The notes: generated by a model not told the origin, from the sequence alone. Shown: positions 1-11,219, counted from the first letter of the stretch. The stretch: DNA of 64,000 nt from Uloborus plumipes (GCA_038373865.1 JAXGGA010004431.1:24539-88538), one strand, 5' to 3'. Made by a program: numbers and translations.

Positions 1-537
1 AAATATCGTGCAAATGTAGAAAATCTGTTGAGCAATATCTTTTATTTAAGTATCGTACGACCTTCGTTTTCTCTTCAGTGAATTCCATTTTTAAATGGGA
101 TTGATTCTAAACAACTTGCAAACTGTCATATCAGCAAAACTGGACATTAAAATTGCCTCTTGATTTGATGCTTATTACACTTATTCTACGTTTAATAAAT
201 TTTGTCATTAACAAATAATTAAAGAGCATTTATTATTCTTTTATAAAACGCATTTTTTCCTACATAAGGAGTCATTTTGAGCAAATATCTTTCAGTGAAA
301 GGTAAATTGGTTTATAGAAGGAAAAGAAAATCAAAATGGGAGTTAAATATTGAGGACATACAGAAGTGTTTTAGAAATGAACATTTGGATATAAAGCTAT
401 TTGACTTATTCATGCTCTAGCGTACAAGACATTAAAAATTATTGTAAGTAGTACAAAAACTATACTATTACAAATGCTAATTTCTCATTCAGAAAAGGTA
501 AAATAATAATCTACTTGCATAAAATATAAAGACTAGT
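1..537. other. 3' flank of the acidic-protein gene
   Basis: AT-rich DNA downstream (in minus-strand sense) of the large ORF. Apart from candidate poly(A) signals I see no gene or repeat here. If the ORF's own stop codon is used, this is 3' UTR and downstream flank. If the donor near 618 is used, it is intron. Confidence 0.4.
229..234 (-). promoter_or_regulatory. candidate polyadenylation signal AATAAA
   Basis: The plus strand reads TTTATT, which is AATAAA on the minus strand, about 300 nt past the ORF stop. A second one lies near 42-47. Such hexamers are frequent by chance in DNA this AT-rich, so the assignment is weak. Confidence 0.25.
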
Positions 538-3500
538 CTACAAAAGCAGAGACCAATGGAAGAATGTTGAGAAGCAACAAAGCCGGAAGCAGCAGCGATT
601 TGGCGGCACAAGCCCACCTTGATGCAAACTCTTTTGGGGGGCGCTGCGAGATCTTGCAACTTTACGCTTCCTCTTGCGCTTTTTGGGACTCACAGTTGGA
701 GTTTTTGTTGCATCTGAGGCAGCCTTCTCTTCAGTTCCATCTATTTCAGAATGCAACTGCAGTGGCAGTTCTTTCTTTGTTGCATCCATATCTGTTTCTT
801 CTTTTTCTTTCTTACTTGCTCCAGTATCAATATTTCCGTCTTCTTCAGGTTTTGCTGCATCAGTGTCTTTCTGTTCCGAGACTGAAATTTTGCTTGAAAC
901 AAATTCACCTTCATTAGCGTCGCTAGACTCATCATAAAACTGTACAGTGCTGATAGCAGTTTCAATTTCATCTTCTTCTACTTTAATCCCTTTTCTTGGA
1001 GATATGACTTTAGAAGAGTCAGAAGTAAGTTGCTGACTAGATTTTTCTTCAGGAACAGAACTTCTTTCAGTTACATCAAGTTCAGATTTTATAGGTAGAG
1101 ATTTCAGCTCGGGTGCACTTGTTTTTTGTAAAGGTTTTCCATTGACCTCATTTTTGTTTTCAGTTTTGAATACCTCGTCCGAAGAACTTAAAATTTCATT
1201 TTGGGTATTTTTTTCAGTTTCAGTCTCGCCCTCTGGTCTGTTTAAATCTTCATTGTTTGTGGTTCTTGATGAATCTTCAATAATATTTTCCATCATACGT
1301 CTATCATCTTTGCAGCTCTCTTCTTGACATTCGATGCTTTCAACTTCTGCTTCGACACACTGTTGGTCAGTTTGTTTTACGTCTTCAGCTGATAATTCTT
1401 TATTTGCTTTAGAGTCAGAATCAATTACCTGGTCTAAACCAGCCTCATTTTCTTCAGAGCCATGAATAATATTTTCTTCACCCTCAGTAGCATGTGGACT
1501 TGGTTTTTCTTCATCAACAGTTTCTAAATCTATTTCTTTATCAGCAGTAATTGGACTCAGTTGTTCAACAGCTTTCAGATTTAATTCACTAGTAACTTCA
1601 AAGTTTAGCTCTTCCTCAACAGCTTCCAGGTTTAGTTTTTCCTCAATAGCTTCTGAATTTGCTTCTTCATCTACAGTATCCAGAGTTTGCTCTTCCTCAA
1701 CAGCTTCCAGAGCTAGCTCTTCCTCAGTAGCTTCCGGATTTGATTGTTCCTCTTCAGCTTCCAAATTTAGCTCTTCCTCAACAGCTTCTGGTTTTAATTC
1801 TTTATCTACAGCTTCTGAGTTCAGTTTATCAACAGATGCTGAATTTTGGTCTCCCTCAATAGCTTCCGAAGTTAATTTGTCAGCAGCTTCCAGACTTATT
1901 TCCTCATCATCAACAGAAGTTTCAATTGCATCTTTTAGCTTCTCATTTAATTCTTCAGCACTCATACTATCAAAATTTCCCTGTAGCACGCAGACTACTT
2001 CTTTTTCACTGCTTTTAACGTCATCAGAAGCATTAGTTTCGGTCGATTCTTGTGTTCTAGCAACAGTAGTTTCGGTTTTATTATTCGGAGGAGAAATGCC
2101 AGCACCAATATCTTCCGTACCTAGTAGGACACACTCTTTCTCAACATCATCAGAATCTAAAACTTGAGATTCAGTTTTACATATGGTGTCAGAGTGAAAT
2201 TCATTTTCCTCGTTTTCTACAGCTTTTCCTTCTTTTTCAGCGATTTCGGTGCACGATTCATTTGCTTCTTCTTCAGTGCGTCTTTCCGAGACATTCGTAT
2301 CTTCTTTGCATGTTTTTACAGTAATTTCTAAATCTTTCGAATCCATTTTTTCATCGTTGACGTCTCCATTTTCTCCCTGCTCAGGACATTCTTGTTCTTC
2401 TTCAGTCGCTTCTTTCTCGACTATACTAGCTATTTCTGCATCTTGTTGATTTGCTTCATAAGAAACCTGTACGTCTTGTTTTCCTTCACTCATTTCCACA
2501 TTAATATCTTCAGTGTCTTCAGATTGGTTTTCATCCTTCGTATTTTTCAATTCCTCATCAAGAATTTTGTCAGAATTTTCTGTAGCTGTTATTGCATCAG
2601 TAGAAAGTGATTTCTTAGCGATTTGAATTTTTGTTTCGTCGTCAATATTCTCAAGATTTTGGGGTTCCCCATTATCCGTTTCTACATCAAAAATGTCACT
2701 TTGATCACTTTTGTGAACTTCTACTGATCCAATATCTGTGTTTTTTTCAGAATCTTCAACATTTTCATTAATTACGTCCTCTGATCCAACCAAGTAATTG
2801 TAATTATTTTTTTCTTGCCCAGTTGTTGTGTCCTGATTTTTTTCAATGTCTTCAGTTGTTCTATTTTCTACGTCTTCTTTAGATACTTCAAGCTCGGTCA
2901 TATCAGAGTCATCTTTTGAACTGGCTACTTGAATATTTTCCTCTTGGTTTGACGTATCTTGTTCATCAAGTTCTTGATCTAATTCCGTTTCTTCTACCTT
3001 TTCCTCTACCTCTAAATTTGTATGGGTTTCTTCACCATCCATTTTACCATTTGTATTATCATTTGAATCACTTTTCTCATTTGTTTCTTCACTTTCTAAA
3101 GCGGCTTTTGTTTTATCTTCGCTCATTCCTTTATCAACACCTGTTTCCTCATTTTCTTCTGAATCTGCCTTTGCATCAGTTTCAGTAATATCATCCTGCG
3201 TTTTTTCTGGGTAATCATTATGTTCATCTCTAGTACGTTCTACGTCTTCACCATCGGATTTTTGTATATCAGTTTCACCTTCATTACTTACAGGAATTGA
3301 ACGATTGTTATCGTTATCTTCTACTTTACATCCATATTCTCTTTCGTCATTATCATTCTCCTGCACTGTTTCATTTTCCTCGTACCCTATATCACTGGAG
3401 ATTTGTTCAGAAGCTTCAGCTAATTTTTCTTTCAATTCTTTTCCATTACCTCCATTCTCTGATTTAACTAAAACTTCTCCATCAGCTTTGGGTTCACTTG

Positions 3501-4794
3501 AATTTTCAAGGTCATCCACATCACTTAGATCTACACCCTCGTCGATATCTTGATCACCTGCTTCGATCCGTCTTTCTTCTTCATTCAAGTCAGCTGTGTT
3601 AGAAGCAATATCACTGATTTTCTGATCCTCATGGTGTATAATGTCTTTAGATTCCGAAGACAATGTATCTTCTTTATTTCCCGTAAGTATTTCATTAGCA
3701 GAAACCAACTTTGATTGATCCCCAGAAACTTTTTGTGATTCATTTGATAAACTGTCCGATGTTTCACCAGCAGTAGTTTCAGTTTCCGCTTGAGCCAAAG
3801 GATCATTTAATTCCACACTGACAATGTTCTCTACAGAGCTAGCTATTGTCTGGCCACTACTAGCAGCATGTTCAATACTTTCATTGTTATCTTCTTCAAT
3901 ATCGTTCGCTTCTTGTTCATCTGTTACTGGATCATCAGGATCATTGGGATCACTATCTACTTCAATTTCCATTGATTGATCTATGTGTTCTACCGAATCT
4001 TCGCCTAAAGTTGCAGCTATTCTAATCCTTACAGGACTTATCTGTATTTCGATATTTTTCATTCTGTTTGATAAATTGCCATTATATGAAATGGTATCCG
4101 GTTTCCTATGAATATTTTCAGAAGGATATGTTTCAATAATATTTACGGAAGCAGCTTGATTTTGATCACTTAAGGAACATGCTTGAAAATTTTCTTGGTT
4201 GATTTCGTTGTACGCTTTACCAGAAAATAGACTTTCGTTGTTGTTTATAGCTTCTACAGGTGCGTTTTGGTTTGGATCACAATTGTCAATAGTCTTTGAG
4301 AAATTTGATTGTCCTATTACTTGTTCAGTAAATATATCTGCTGACTGATTGTCAAAAGCCATATTTGTCAATTTTATATCACTCTCAGATATCACATTAT
4401 CACACTGAAAATTTGATAAAATTGAATCCCTCATGATAGGATTAATGTTTGTATCTTTCTGATGACCTGTGTCATCACATATAAGGCCTGCTATATTTAA
4501 ACATTGTGAAGTATTTTCGAAATTATGAAGGTAATCTACATCTGATGAAGGAACCAGACATGCATTAGCATTCGTATTCAGCACATTCATATCTACGCTT
4601 TCATAATCATAGAAATGTTGCTTTGACTTCTGGCTATCTGCGCCGATAATAGAGTTATTTGAGTTATGTAGTGCTAAAGATTCAGGGAGGTTGCCATTCT
4701 TCCTCTTCTGTGATTGAGCTCCATAAGTGTGCGTACATGAGTTTCCAGATATGAGTGATTCTTGTATTGGAGTACTGGAAAGATCTTCATCCAT
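538..4794 (-). CDS. large acidic, intrinsically disordered protein with C-terminal basic nuclear signal
   Basis: This is an uninterrupted 1418-codon frame, far longer than chance allows in DNA this AT-rich. The first ATG is preceded in frame by TAG three codons upstream. Residues 1-240 are Asn/Ser-rich. A short hydrophobic/basic patch lies near 243-262 (motif IEIQISPVRIRIA). From about 270 to 1350 the chain is dominated by Glu, Asp, Ser, Thr, Asn and Lys, with no folded domain I can recognise. A 9-residue repeat of EAVEEELNL type occupies 994-1065. A polybasic KKRKRKRK stretch at 1371-1378, after SPK, looks like a nuclear localisation signal, and KRK at 30-32 is a weaker one. I see no signal peptide or membrane segment in the main body. 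The last 26 residues are Cys- and Phe-rich, unlike the rest, and may be intron read-through. I do not recognise the family; a nuclear or nucleolar scaffold or chaperone-like role is only inference from composition. Confidence 0.85.
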   Translation of the reverse strand: MDEDLSSTPIQESLISGNSCTHTYGAQSQKRKNGNLPESLALHNSNNSIIGADSQKSKQHFYDYESVDMNVLNTNANACLVPSSDVDYLHNFENTSQCLNIAGLICDDTGHQKDTNINPIMRDSILSNFQCDNVISESDIKLTNMAFDNQSADIFTEQVIGQSNFSKTIDNCDPNQNAPVEAINNNESLFSGKAYNEINQENFQACSLSDQNQAASVNIIETYPSENIHRKPDTISYNGNLSNRMKNIEIQISPVRIRIAATLGEDSVEHIDQSMEIEVDSDPNDPDDPVTDEQEANDIEEDNNESIEHAASSGQTIASSVENIVSVELNDPLAQAETETTAGETSDSLSNESQKVSGDQSKLVSANEILTGNKEDTLSSESKDIIHHEDQKISDIASNTADLNEEERRIEAGDQDIDEGVDLSDVDDLENSSEPKADGEVLVKSENGGNGKELKEKLAEASEQISSDIGYEENETVQENDNDEREYGCKVEDNDNNRSIPVSNEGETDIQKSDGEDVERTRDEHNDYPEKTQDDITETDAKADSEENEETGVDKGMSEDKTKAALESEETNEKSDSNDNTNGKMDGEETHTNLEVEEKVEETELDQELDEQDTSNQEENIQVASSKDDSDMTELEVSKEDVENRTTEDIEKNQDTTTGQEKNNYNYLVGSEDVINENVEDSEKNTDIGSVEVHKSDQSDIFDVETDNGEPQNLENIDDETKIQIAKKSLSTDAITATENSDKILDEELKNTKDENQSEDTEDINVEMSEGKQDVQVSYEANQQDAEIASIVEKEATEEEQECPEQGENGDVNDEKMDSKDLEITVKTCKEDTNVSERRTEEEANESCTEIAEKEGKAVENEENEFHSDTICKTESQVLDSDDVEKECVLLGTEDIGAGISPPNNKTETTVARTQESTETNASDDVKSSEKEVVCVLQGNFDSMSAEELNEKLKDAIETSVDDEEISLEAADKLTSEAIEGDQNSASVDKLNSEAVDKELKPEAVEEELNLEAEEEQSNPEATEEELALEAVEEEQTLDTVDEEANSEAIEEKLNLEAVEEELNFEVTSELNLKAVEQLSPITADKEIDLETVDEEKPSPHATEGEENIIHGSEENEAGLDQVIDSDSKANKELSAEDVKQTDQQCVEAEVESIECQEESCKDDRRMMENIIEDSSRTTNNEDLNRPEGETETEKNTQNEILSSSDEVFKTENKNEVNGKPLQKTSAPELKSLPIKSELDVTERSSVPEEKSSQQLTSDSSKVISPRKGIKVEEDEIETAISTVQFYDESSDANEGEFVSSKISVSEQKDTDAAKPEEDGNIDTGASKKEKEETDMDATKKELPLQLHSEIDGTEEKAASDATKTPTVSPKKRKRKRKVARSRSAPQKSLHQGGLVPPNRCCFRLCCFSTFFHWSLLL
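613..620 (-). promoter_or_regulatory. candidate 5' splice site inside the ORF
   Basis: The minus strand reads CAAG|GTGGGC, with the last exon base at 618. It lies right after the basic tail (after residue 1392, phase 1). Splicing here would drop the 26 Cys/Phe-rich terminal residues. The match to MAG|GTRAGT is moderate and the partner exon would lie outside the window. Confidence 0.35.
1600..1815 (-). repeat. 27-bp coding minisatellite (9-residue repeat)
   Basis: Eight consecutive 27-bp units encode nonapeptides of the pattern E-A-V-E-E-E-L-N-L (residues 994-1065). Variants include EATEEELAL and EAIEEKLNL. The plus strand shows the recurring word TCCTCAACAGCTTCC. Related but out-of-register copies extend to about residues 965 and 1090. 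The spacing suggests replication-slippage growth of an acidic segment that may form helix or coiled coil. Confidence 0.85.
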
Positions 4795-4802
4795 TGAGAA
4801 AG

Positions 4803-4830
4803 TCTAAATGTAGGATAGATTTTAGTTACT
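4803..4830 (-). promoter_or_regulatory. candidate 3' splice site just before the ATG
   Basis: On the minus strand a branch-point-like AGTAACTAAAATC (4830-4818) is followed by a short pyrimidine-leaning tract and CATTTAG, with the exon starting at 4803. This leaves only 9 nt of leader before the ATG at 4794. The layout suits a large coding exon joined to an upstream non-coding exon. No transcript data are available to me. Confidence 0.45.
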
Positions 4831-5439
4831 TCTCTCACAGGGCTAGAAACATTATTTAAGAACTTATTACATTAAAGTAAGAATGCTTAGGTTTAGAAAA
4901 TATCCTCTCAAATTTAAGTGTGCCTACAACATCAAATAAAAGTTGTAACCCAACCCACACTAACTGTCGATAAGAAATAGTGCATACAAGTAAGATGTCA
5001 GTGGTGTAATTAAGTTAACCGGGAGTGGTGGGTTGTAGTTAAGATAGGAACGTCGTTTTCATTATACTTCATTTATTATTATAATAATATTGTTAATCTT
5101 TAATCAGTATTATTATAATAATTATTACTTTTATTAGTATTGCGACCAAAAAAAAAAACATAATCATGAATAAGAATTTTAATTTGTATTGATTTATTTA
5201 TTATTTTTTATGTACAAATTATTTACTTATTTATTTAGTTTATTTATTTATTCATAAATTTTATTTATTTTTTTATTAACTAATTTATTTATTATTACTA
5301 TTTTTTTCTATAGCGTATGAAAATTAACATACATAAGCAGTTATAATTAAAAAAAAAAAATGCTCGGACGTTTAAGATTTTTACTTTTATCGCACATAGC
5401 ATAGAGCCATTTCAAACATAGTGAGATATTTTTCAAGGT

Positions 5440-5610
5440 GAAAATCCCGCATCATTCGTACGATGTGGGAAAGTAAACCCGCCGGCACACCCCACTTTAA
5501 CAATTTGTAGTTGCGACCTGTGACGTCACAGACGCGGATGCGGTCATTGCTCTAGTGACTGCCTTCTCCAGGAGGAAAATCTAGCCCCCCGTCTAGCAGG
5601 CGCGAAAAAT
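5440..5610. other. small GC-rich island with a palindromic CRE
   Basis: A CpG-bearing patch stands out from the AT-rich surroundings and contains TGACGTCA at 5521-5528, the full palindromic CREB/ATF consensus, followed by several CG dinucleotides. It could be an alternative promoter or enhancer inside the inferred intron, or an old GC-rich repeat. No TATA box or initiator choice is clear. Confidence 0.3.
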
Positions 5611-8600
5611 CGATTTTGGGAGACGATGAGGAATACATATTTGATTAAAGGACCGAAGGGTGGAAAAAATTCCGAAAATTTTCTTCCGTGGGAGGAAGAT
5701 GGGGAAGAAATAATTTTTGCTTTATCTCATAAAAGCTTCATGAATTGCAAAGGAAGGAAAACAACTGTTTTATGAGAAATTTATGAGACTGTTAGTTTTA
5801 GGGCCAAAGGTAATATTCAGACTACAGTAAACCACAAATAAATGTGATGATGAAAGTATGATACTTCTTGTAAAATTAGTCGAAACTTTTTCGATGCAAA
5901 AATTAATTGAATCAGATCTTATGCCTAGTGATAATATCTCCAAAAAAAGTACAAAAAATTTAATGATTCAGATAATATAATTATTGAATAATAAAGCGCT
6001 TTTGCAAAACTCATTTACCGATAAATGTAAACAAAGTTTTTGAATGAATGTGTTTATTGGTAACTGAATAGGTAGTTGAAACAATTCAATACTCATAGTT
6101 TTTCTTCATTCATTCGTAACTTTTAGCTGTTTATTAGTTTACCTTTTCGGAAACTAAAAAGGAATATATCTTCGTATTTATATTTAGAACTTCGTGCATT
6201 TCATTAAATATGTACTTTGGAACATTAAGAGCCAATGTCAAAAAAATCATTTTCGCAAAAAGTGGTTGTTAAGTTCAAAATTTTCTGACTCTGATTTTCC
6301 CGTATGACATTATTGTTTCATGTTACGTTAGAAATGTACAAATGATTTTTAAGTATTGTAATTATACTTGAAGTATGATAGAAGTATTTTTTTCTTTGTA
6401 AAAATAAAATACTTCAAGTGTACTATAATATATAATAAAATAATAATTGCTAATAAAACATAGATAAAACTGGACTTAGGTAAATGTGACTACAATAAAC
6501 TCAATATTTGGTAACAGCAAACATTGGTTGTTGCAGCACTGAGTAGTTTACTACTTCGTGGAGAGTTTTCTATAACAAAATAATTTTGGCCAAATCCTGA
6601 TATCAGTTGTTCTTGCTTCAAGTTACAGAAATAATGTGCTTATTTTTGAATTACTTATTGTTCCTACTTTTAATACTCATGCCTTGTCGACAAAATTACG
6701 ACGTTGGTGTAATGAAGTTCATTTACTATTTTTTAAAGTAATTAAAGGAGACATTACAACAAAATGAGCATTAACTTGTTGTTGTTTTTTTCTACTTACA
6801 ATAAAGTAAACAATAATTCAATTCTTAAACATTACGCCTTAATCCCAACACAATATGTCTTATTGAATGTTACAGAATTTATAGTGACCGTTAAATATTG
6901 TTTAATTTATAGCATCCAGAAGAAAGGTAGATACTTTTGAGCCAATTTTTAAGTGGCAGGATCATGAATTTTAATTAGGTAATTTGATCAATAGACTGCT
7001 GTGTTCCTTCCTTGTGCACGATTAGAACTAAATATCTCTTTCAATGTAAATCTTACTTTAAGTTAAAAGCTGTAAAAAAGATTTTAAAAGATACATTAGT
7101 AAAGATTTCGTCATTTTTGAATTTGAATAAAAATGCTTTGTTGTTGTAGTTAAGAAATTAATTTTACTATACATGCGATGATTAGAATTATTCTTACTTT
7201 CCAATTTAATTTTTTAATCAAAGAATGATATTCAACGAAACAGTAAACAATTTAGCCAACATTTGTTTCAAATAAGCATTAAGCACTTTAGAGTGTCAAA
7301 ACTTTACAGTGAACTCGTTAAAAGTACGTAGAATAAATTATGGAAATTTGTTAAGAAAGATATTGCTTTAATTTATTAGCTACGTGCTCTTGGCTTTTTT
7401 TTTCTCTTGAAAAAAAAATCATTGTAGTTGTTTTAGTCTAAATTCTATTTTTTGCTTATGCGTGTAAATGAAAAAAAGTGGGAAGGTCTTGGGGAGGATG
7501 AAAAACATAGTTTAAATATTCCGACAGGTTTCGTATTTTATTACTGTTAAAAAAAAATTTGTCTTCGAGTAGTATTATATTTCTGCCAACACGTGAAGCT
7601 AGGTCTCATCAACCATTTAGTCTTCATCGACATTTAAATTTATGAGTACTTCCTGTTATAAGTTAACAATGCAATTTCGATTACTCTAAAGTTAGTGTTA
7701 GATTTTTAGATTGGTGGTCTTCAAGCTCACAAGCATTTTGAAAAAGTTTTTTAAACAAAATCACGTAAACCATGGTTTATAAAAATACATGACGTCAATC
7801 TTCCTTTTCATAACACATATTATTAGAAGCAAGTAATTTTAAAATGACAGTACTAAACTTCGCATTTCATGCAGGTAATCTAAATAGCCCTTTTTTCATT
7901 TTAACGAGTTTTTGTCCTGTGAAAATTTTCCTCAGGACCCTATTCTATAAAGTGATGCAGAGATGACGGCAGTTATTCAAACAGCTTTTAAAAACAATTC
8001 AAAACAAAGCTCTATTATGTGTATTCTCATTCTTAAAAGAAAATAAAAATAAACATCTGTGAAAAAATACATCGTAAAGATCTGGAACACACAGTTTATG
8101 GAGTTTGAAACAGTTGGTTCTTGCAATATTTTAAGTATCTTTAATTTTTATCTTATTTTAAGTATCTTAAAATATCTTGGGAATAGAAAAACGAATATTT
8201 TCAACTGAGTGGACCTTTTAAATATTCAAACCAAAAAAATAACCAATTTGGTTTGAGTTCGGACAAGCAAAAACGTTTCTCAAAGTATATTCAACAGTTA
8301 TGTATTTAAGGGAAATAAATTGTAGCAAGAAAAATAATAGGATGTGTTTGCATGCGTCGAATCACGCAATCTACCGTTTTCTTAAACGGGGCTTTCTTTA
8401 AATAAACCATTCGTTTCCATTTGTTTGTTTTATGAGTAATATTAGCATCTCATCATTTTCTCGTTTTCATAGTTACATGAATAAAAATTCTTAATATATT
8501 TCAAATGTCTGTTTTAATTATCTTGCTACTTGGTTTAAATCGAAATGATGCACACGATTGTTTTTCTTTTCTTTTCTTTAATTTACGTATAGGGTATACC

Positions 8601-8632
8601 GACCAGTGAACAAAGAGTTAAGCTCAATTTGA

Positions 8633-9137
8633 TTTCCGAAAATTTATTACATCGTTAAAAACTATAGCAGTGTACACAAAAAAAGAATGTTGTTTTTAAT
8701 GTATAATACAGCTAATTTTACAGTAATGAACTGTAAAATTGCTAATTTTACAGTAATAAAGAGCAAAATTGCTAGTTTTCAAGTTTATTACTGTACATTT
8801 TACAGTTTTGAACTGGAATCTCTACTGCCAGTATTATACTGTTGTTTTTACAGTATGATACAGCTAAATTTTACGGCAATAAACTGTAAAATTGCTAACT
8901 TTAGAGTAAAAAACTGTAAAATTTCTAGTTTTACAGTTTACTACTGTGCATTTTACAGTTTTAAATTGGAACCTCGGCTGCCAGTAAAAACAACAGTTCA
9001 TTTTTTTGTAGTGTATACATAACAGTAAAAACATTTTACAATTCCGAAAATTCTTCACATCGTTAAAAACTATAGCTTGCATCACAATAGAAACATTTTA
9101 CATTTTCGAAAATGTATTACTTTGTTAAAACTATAGC
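8633..9137 (+). repeat. three-unit tandem repeat split by a MITE
   Basis: A unit of about 36 bp ending ATCGTTAAAAACTATAGC occurs at 8633-8668, 9041-9076 and, diverged, 9102-9137. The last two are 61 bp apart. The first is separated from them by an ACTGTAAAA-type MITE (8675-9013), so the MITE inserted into a pre-existing tandem repeat. Confidence 0.6.
8675..9013 (+). mobile_element. ACTGTAAAA-family MITE, copy A
   Basis: TA-flanked (8673-8674, 9014-9015). The ends are degenerate versions of the family TIR: left ACAAAAAAAGAATGTTG, right CAACAGTTCATTTTTTTGTAGTG. The interior alternates CTGTAAAATTGCTAATTTTACAG-like inverted units in two modules, each ending with a CTGGAACCTC / CCAGTATTATACTG block. 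No coding capacity. The short ORFs here simply cross the units. Confidence 0.75.
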
Positions 9138-10098
9138 ATTGTATGTATGACAATGAAAATATATTAATTGACTGTGTAATTATTTTTCAAGATTGGGAAA
9201 CCTTTTAGTGCTCTCTCTGCGTCTTGTTTTTGGAAAGTTGAAAGAAAAAAATGAAATATAGTAAATGAACACCAACAACTTTTGAATAGACATATTATTT
9301 TGTAGTTGCTGTCTTTTTGAAAATGTTTATAGAAAGAAGTTAACTACTGCCAATTCATCAAGAGAAAACTTTTGAAATATTATTTTTGAAATAAATTATG
9401 AGCTGTTCCCTTATGAAGGGATGTTCATTCACTAGTCGGTTTACCCTATATTGTGTTTGAAAAATTGTCTCCTACTAAATAATATTTGAGGCAACATATT
9501 TCAAGCGATGGAACAATAAAGCTTTGTCTTTTATTGTGCTGTAAGTACACGTACTGCTTTCAATTATTTATTTTTTATATTCATGCCGATTCTATTGATT
9601 TATTTCTCTTCAAAATTTTTAATTTCAGAAATGTGTTATCATGATTTACTTTGTGACGTTTTTTACTTAAAATCATGTTTCAACCCACGTGCATTCATGA
9701 CTAAATTGTTTTTAATGTTCAGCTCTACGCAGCACTAGATTAGCTGCTGATATTTATCAATCGCAACCAAAAAGTTTTATTTCTTTGTAATATTGTAATA
9801 CAATGTGCACACTGAAACAGTCTTATAGACACTTTTAATAAGTCATTTAATCGAAAATTCGGTTAAGTCGGAACAGTAAAAAGCAACAAAAGAAAAACAA
9901 CAACAAAAAAGAAAGGAAAATAAGTATAATTATGCAATGGAGGGCGTTTTATTTTTGCTCTGAAAATTTGTGGTTAATAATTACTCATTAGAATTGGAAA
10001 TTATCGTTGTGATGTGATGAAAAATTAAAGAGATGTTAAATGCGTTCAATAAAACTCTCGCAATAACGAGGTTGTCTGTCCCTAAAAAATCTCTGATA

Positions 10099-10467
10099 CA
10101 CTACAAAATATAAATTATTGCTTTCACGGTATAATACTGGATTCAGAAGTTCCAGTTAAAAATTGTAAAATGCAGAGTAATAAACTGTAAATAGAGCAAT
10201 TTTACAATTGCTACTGTAAAGCAGCAGCTTTACAATTTTTATACCAGTTTTAGCTTATTACCACAAAATTAGCTGTATTATACTCTAAAAACAACGGTAT
10301 AATACTGGTAGCAGAGGTTTCAGTTCAAAGCTGTAAAATGCACTGTAATAAACTGAAAAATTAGCAATTTTACAGCTTATTACTGAAAATTAGCAATTTT
10401 ACGGTTTATTATTGTAAAATCAGCATATTTTAGTTTGTTACTGTAAAATTAGCTGCATTATACTGTT
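10099..10467 (-). mobile_element. ACTGTAAAA-family MITE, copy B, one end lost
   Basis: Reverse orientation. It starts after TA with CACTACAAAATATAAATT and contains two CAGTATAATACTGG-like module borders and the AGCAATTTTACAG units. It breaks off after AGCTGCATTATACTGTT without the second terminal repeat. Confidence 0.7.
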
Positions 10468-10656
10468 GCGTCCGTAATGGTGGAATTGCCCAATTATGCA
10501 TTGAAGTTCCGATAATGTGAACTTAGGAACTTCGAAATGAATTTGAGCGTATTCCATCGCGTCACAACTAACTAAAGTTAGAATAAAACGGCAGTGATAT
10601 TAAATAAGGAGCAGTTCGGAAGTTAATTTCGGTGCTTCGTCCTATCGTAAAGGCTA

Positions 10657-11059
10657 CACTAAAAATAAATTGTTTTTTCAGTATAATACAGCTAATTTTA
10701 TAGTAATAAACTGTAAAAATTGCTAATTTTACAGTAATAAGCTAAAATTGCTAACTTTACAGTACTAAACTGTAAAATTGCTAATTTTACAGTAATAGAC
10801 TGTAAAATTACTAATTTTACAGTTTATTACAGTGCATTTTACCGTTTTTAACTGGAACTTCTGCTCCTAGTATTATACTGTTGATTTTACAGTATAATAC
10901 AGCTAAATTTTACGGCAATAAACTGTAAAATGTCTAACTTTACAGTAAGCAACCCTAAAATTGCTTGTTTTACAGCTTATTACTGACCATTTTAGTTTTG
11001 AATTGGAACCTCGGCTCTAGTATTATACTGTGAAAACAACAGTTCATTTTTTTGCAGTG
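10657..11059 (+). mobile_element. ACTGTAAAA-family MITE, copy C
   Basis: Begins CACTAAAAATAAATTG after TA and ends TTTTTTTGCAGTG, followed by CG, so the right target TA is lost. It has two modules with the border GGAACCTCGGCT and a CCTAGTATTATACTG internal boundary. It lies only 190 bp from inverted copy B, so transcripts could pair. Confidence 0.8.
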
Positions 11060-11097
11060 CGGGGATCACACGTTTCCTTCAGGGATTTGGTTGTTTT

Positions 11098-11219
11098 TTC
11101 AAAAAAAAAAAAAAAAAAGATTAACCCTGTTTGAAATTAAGTAGATTATGCAAACTATTGAATATTTCAATAGTTTGCATAATCTACTGCACTTCAGATT
11201 ATTTTTTTTTTTTTTTTTT
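11098..11219. repeat. poly(A) - perfect hairpin - poly(T)
   Basis: A perfect 23-bp inverted repeat (11140-11162 and 11166-11188, arms beginning AGTAGATTATGC) has a 3-nt TAT loop. It is bracketed by about 18 A on the left and about 18 T on the right, so the whole stretch is roughly symmetric. No element family was recognised. Confidence 0.85.

Noticed and set aside
564..3806. Many open frames on both strands overlapping the acidic-protein ORF
   Set aside because: They are shadows of the low-complexity coding repeat and composition; none has independent protein features.
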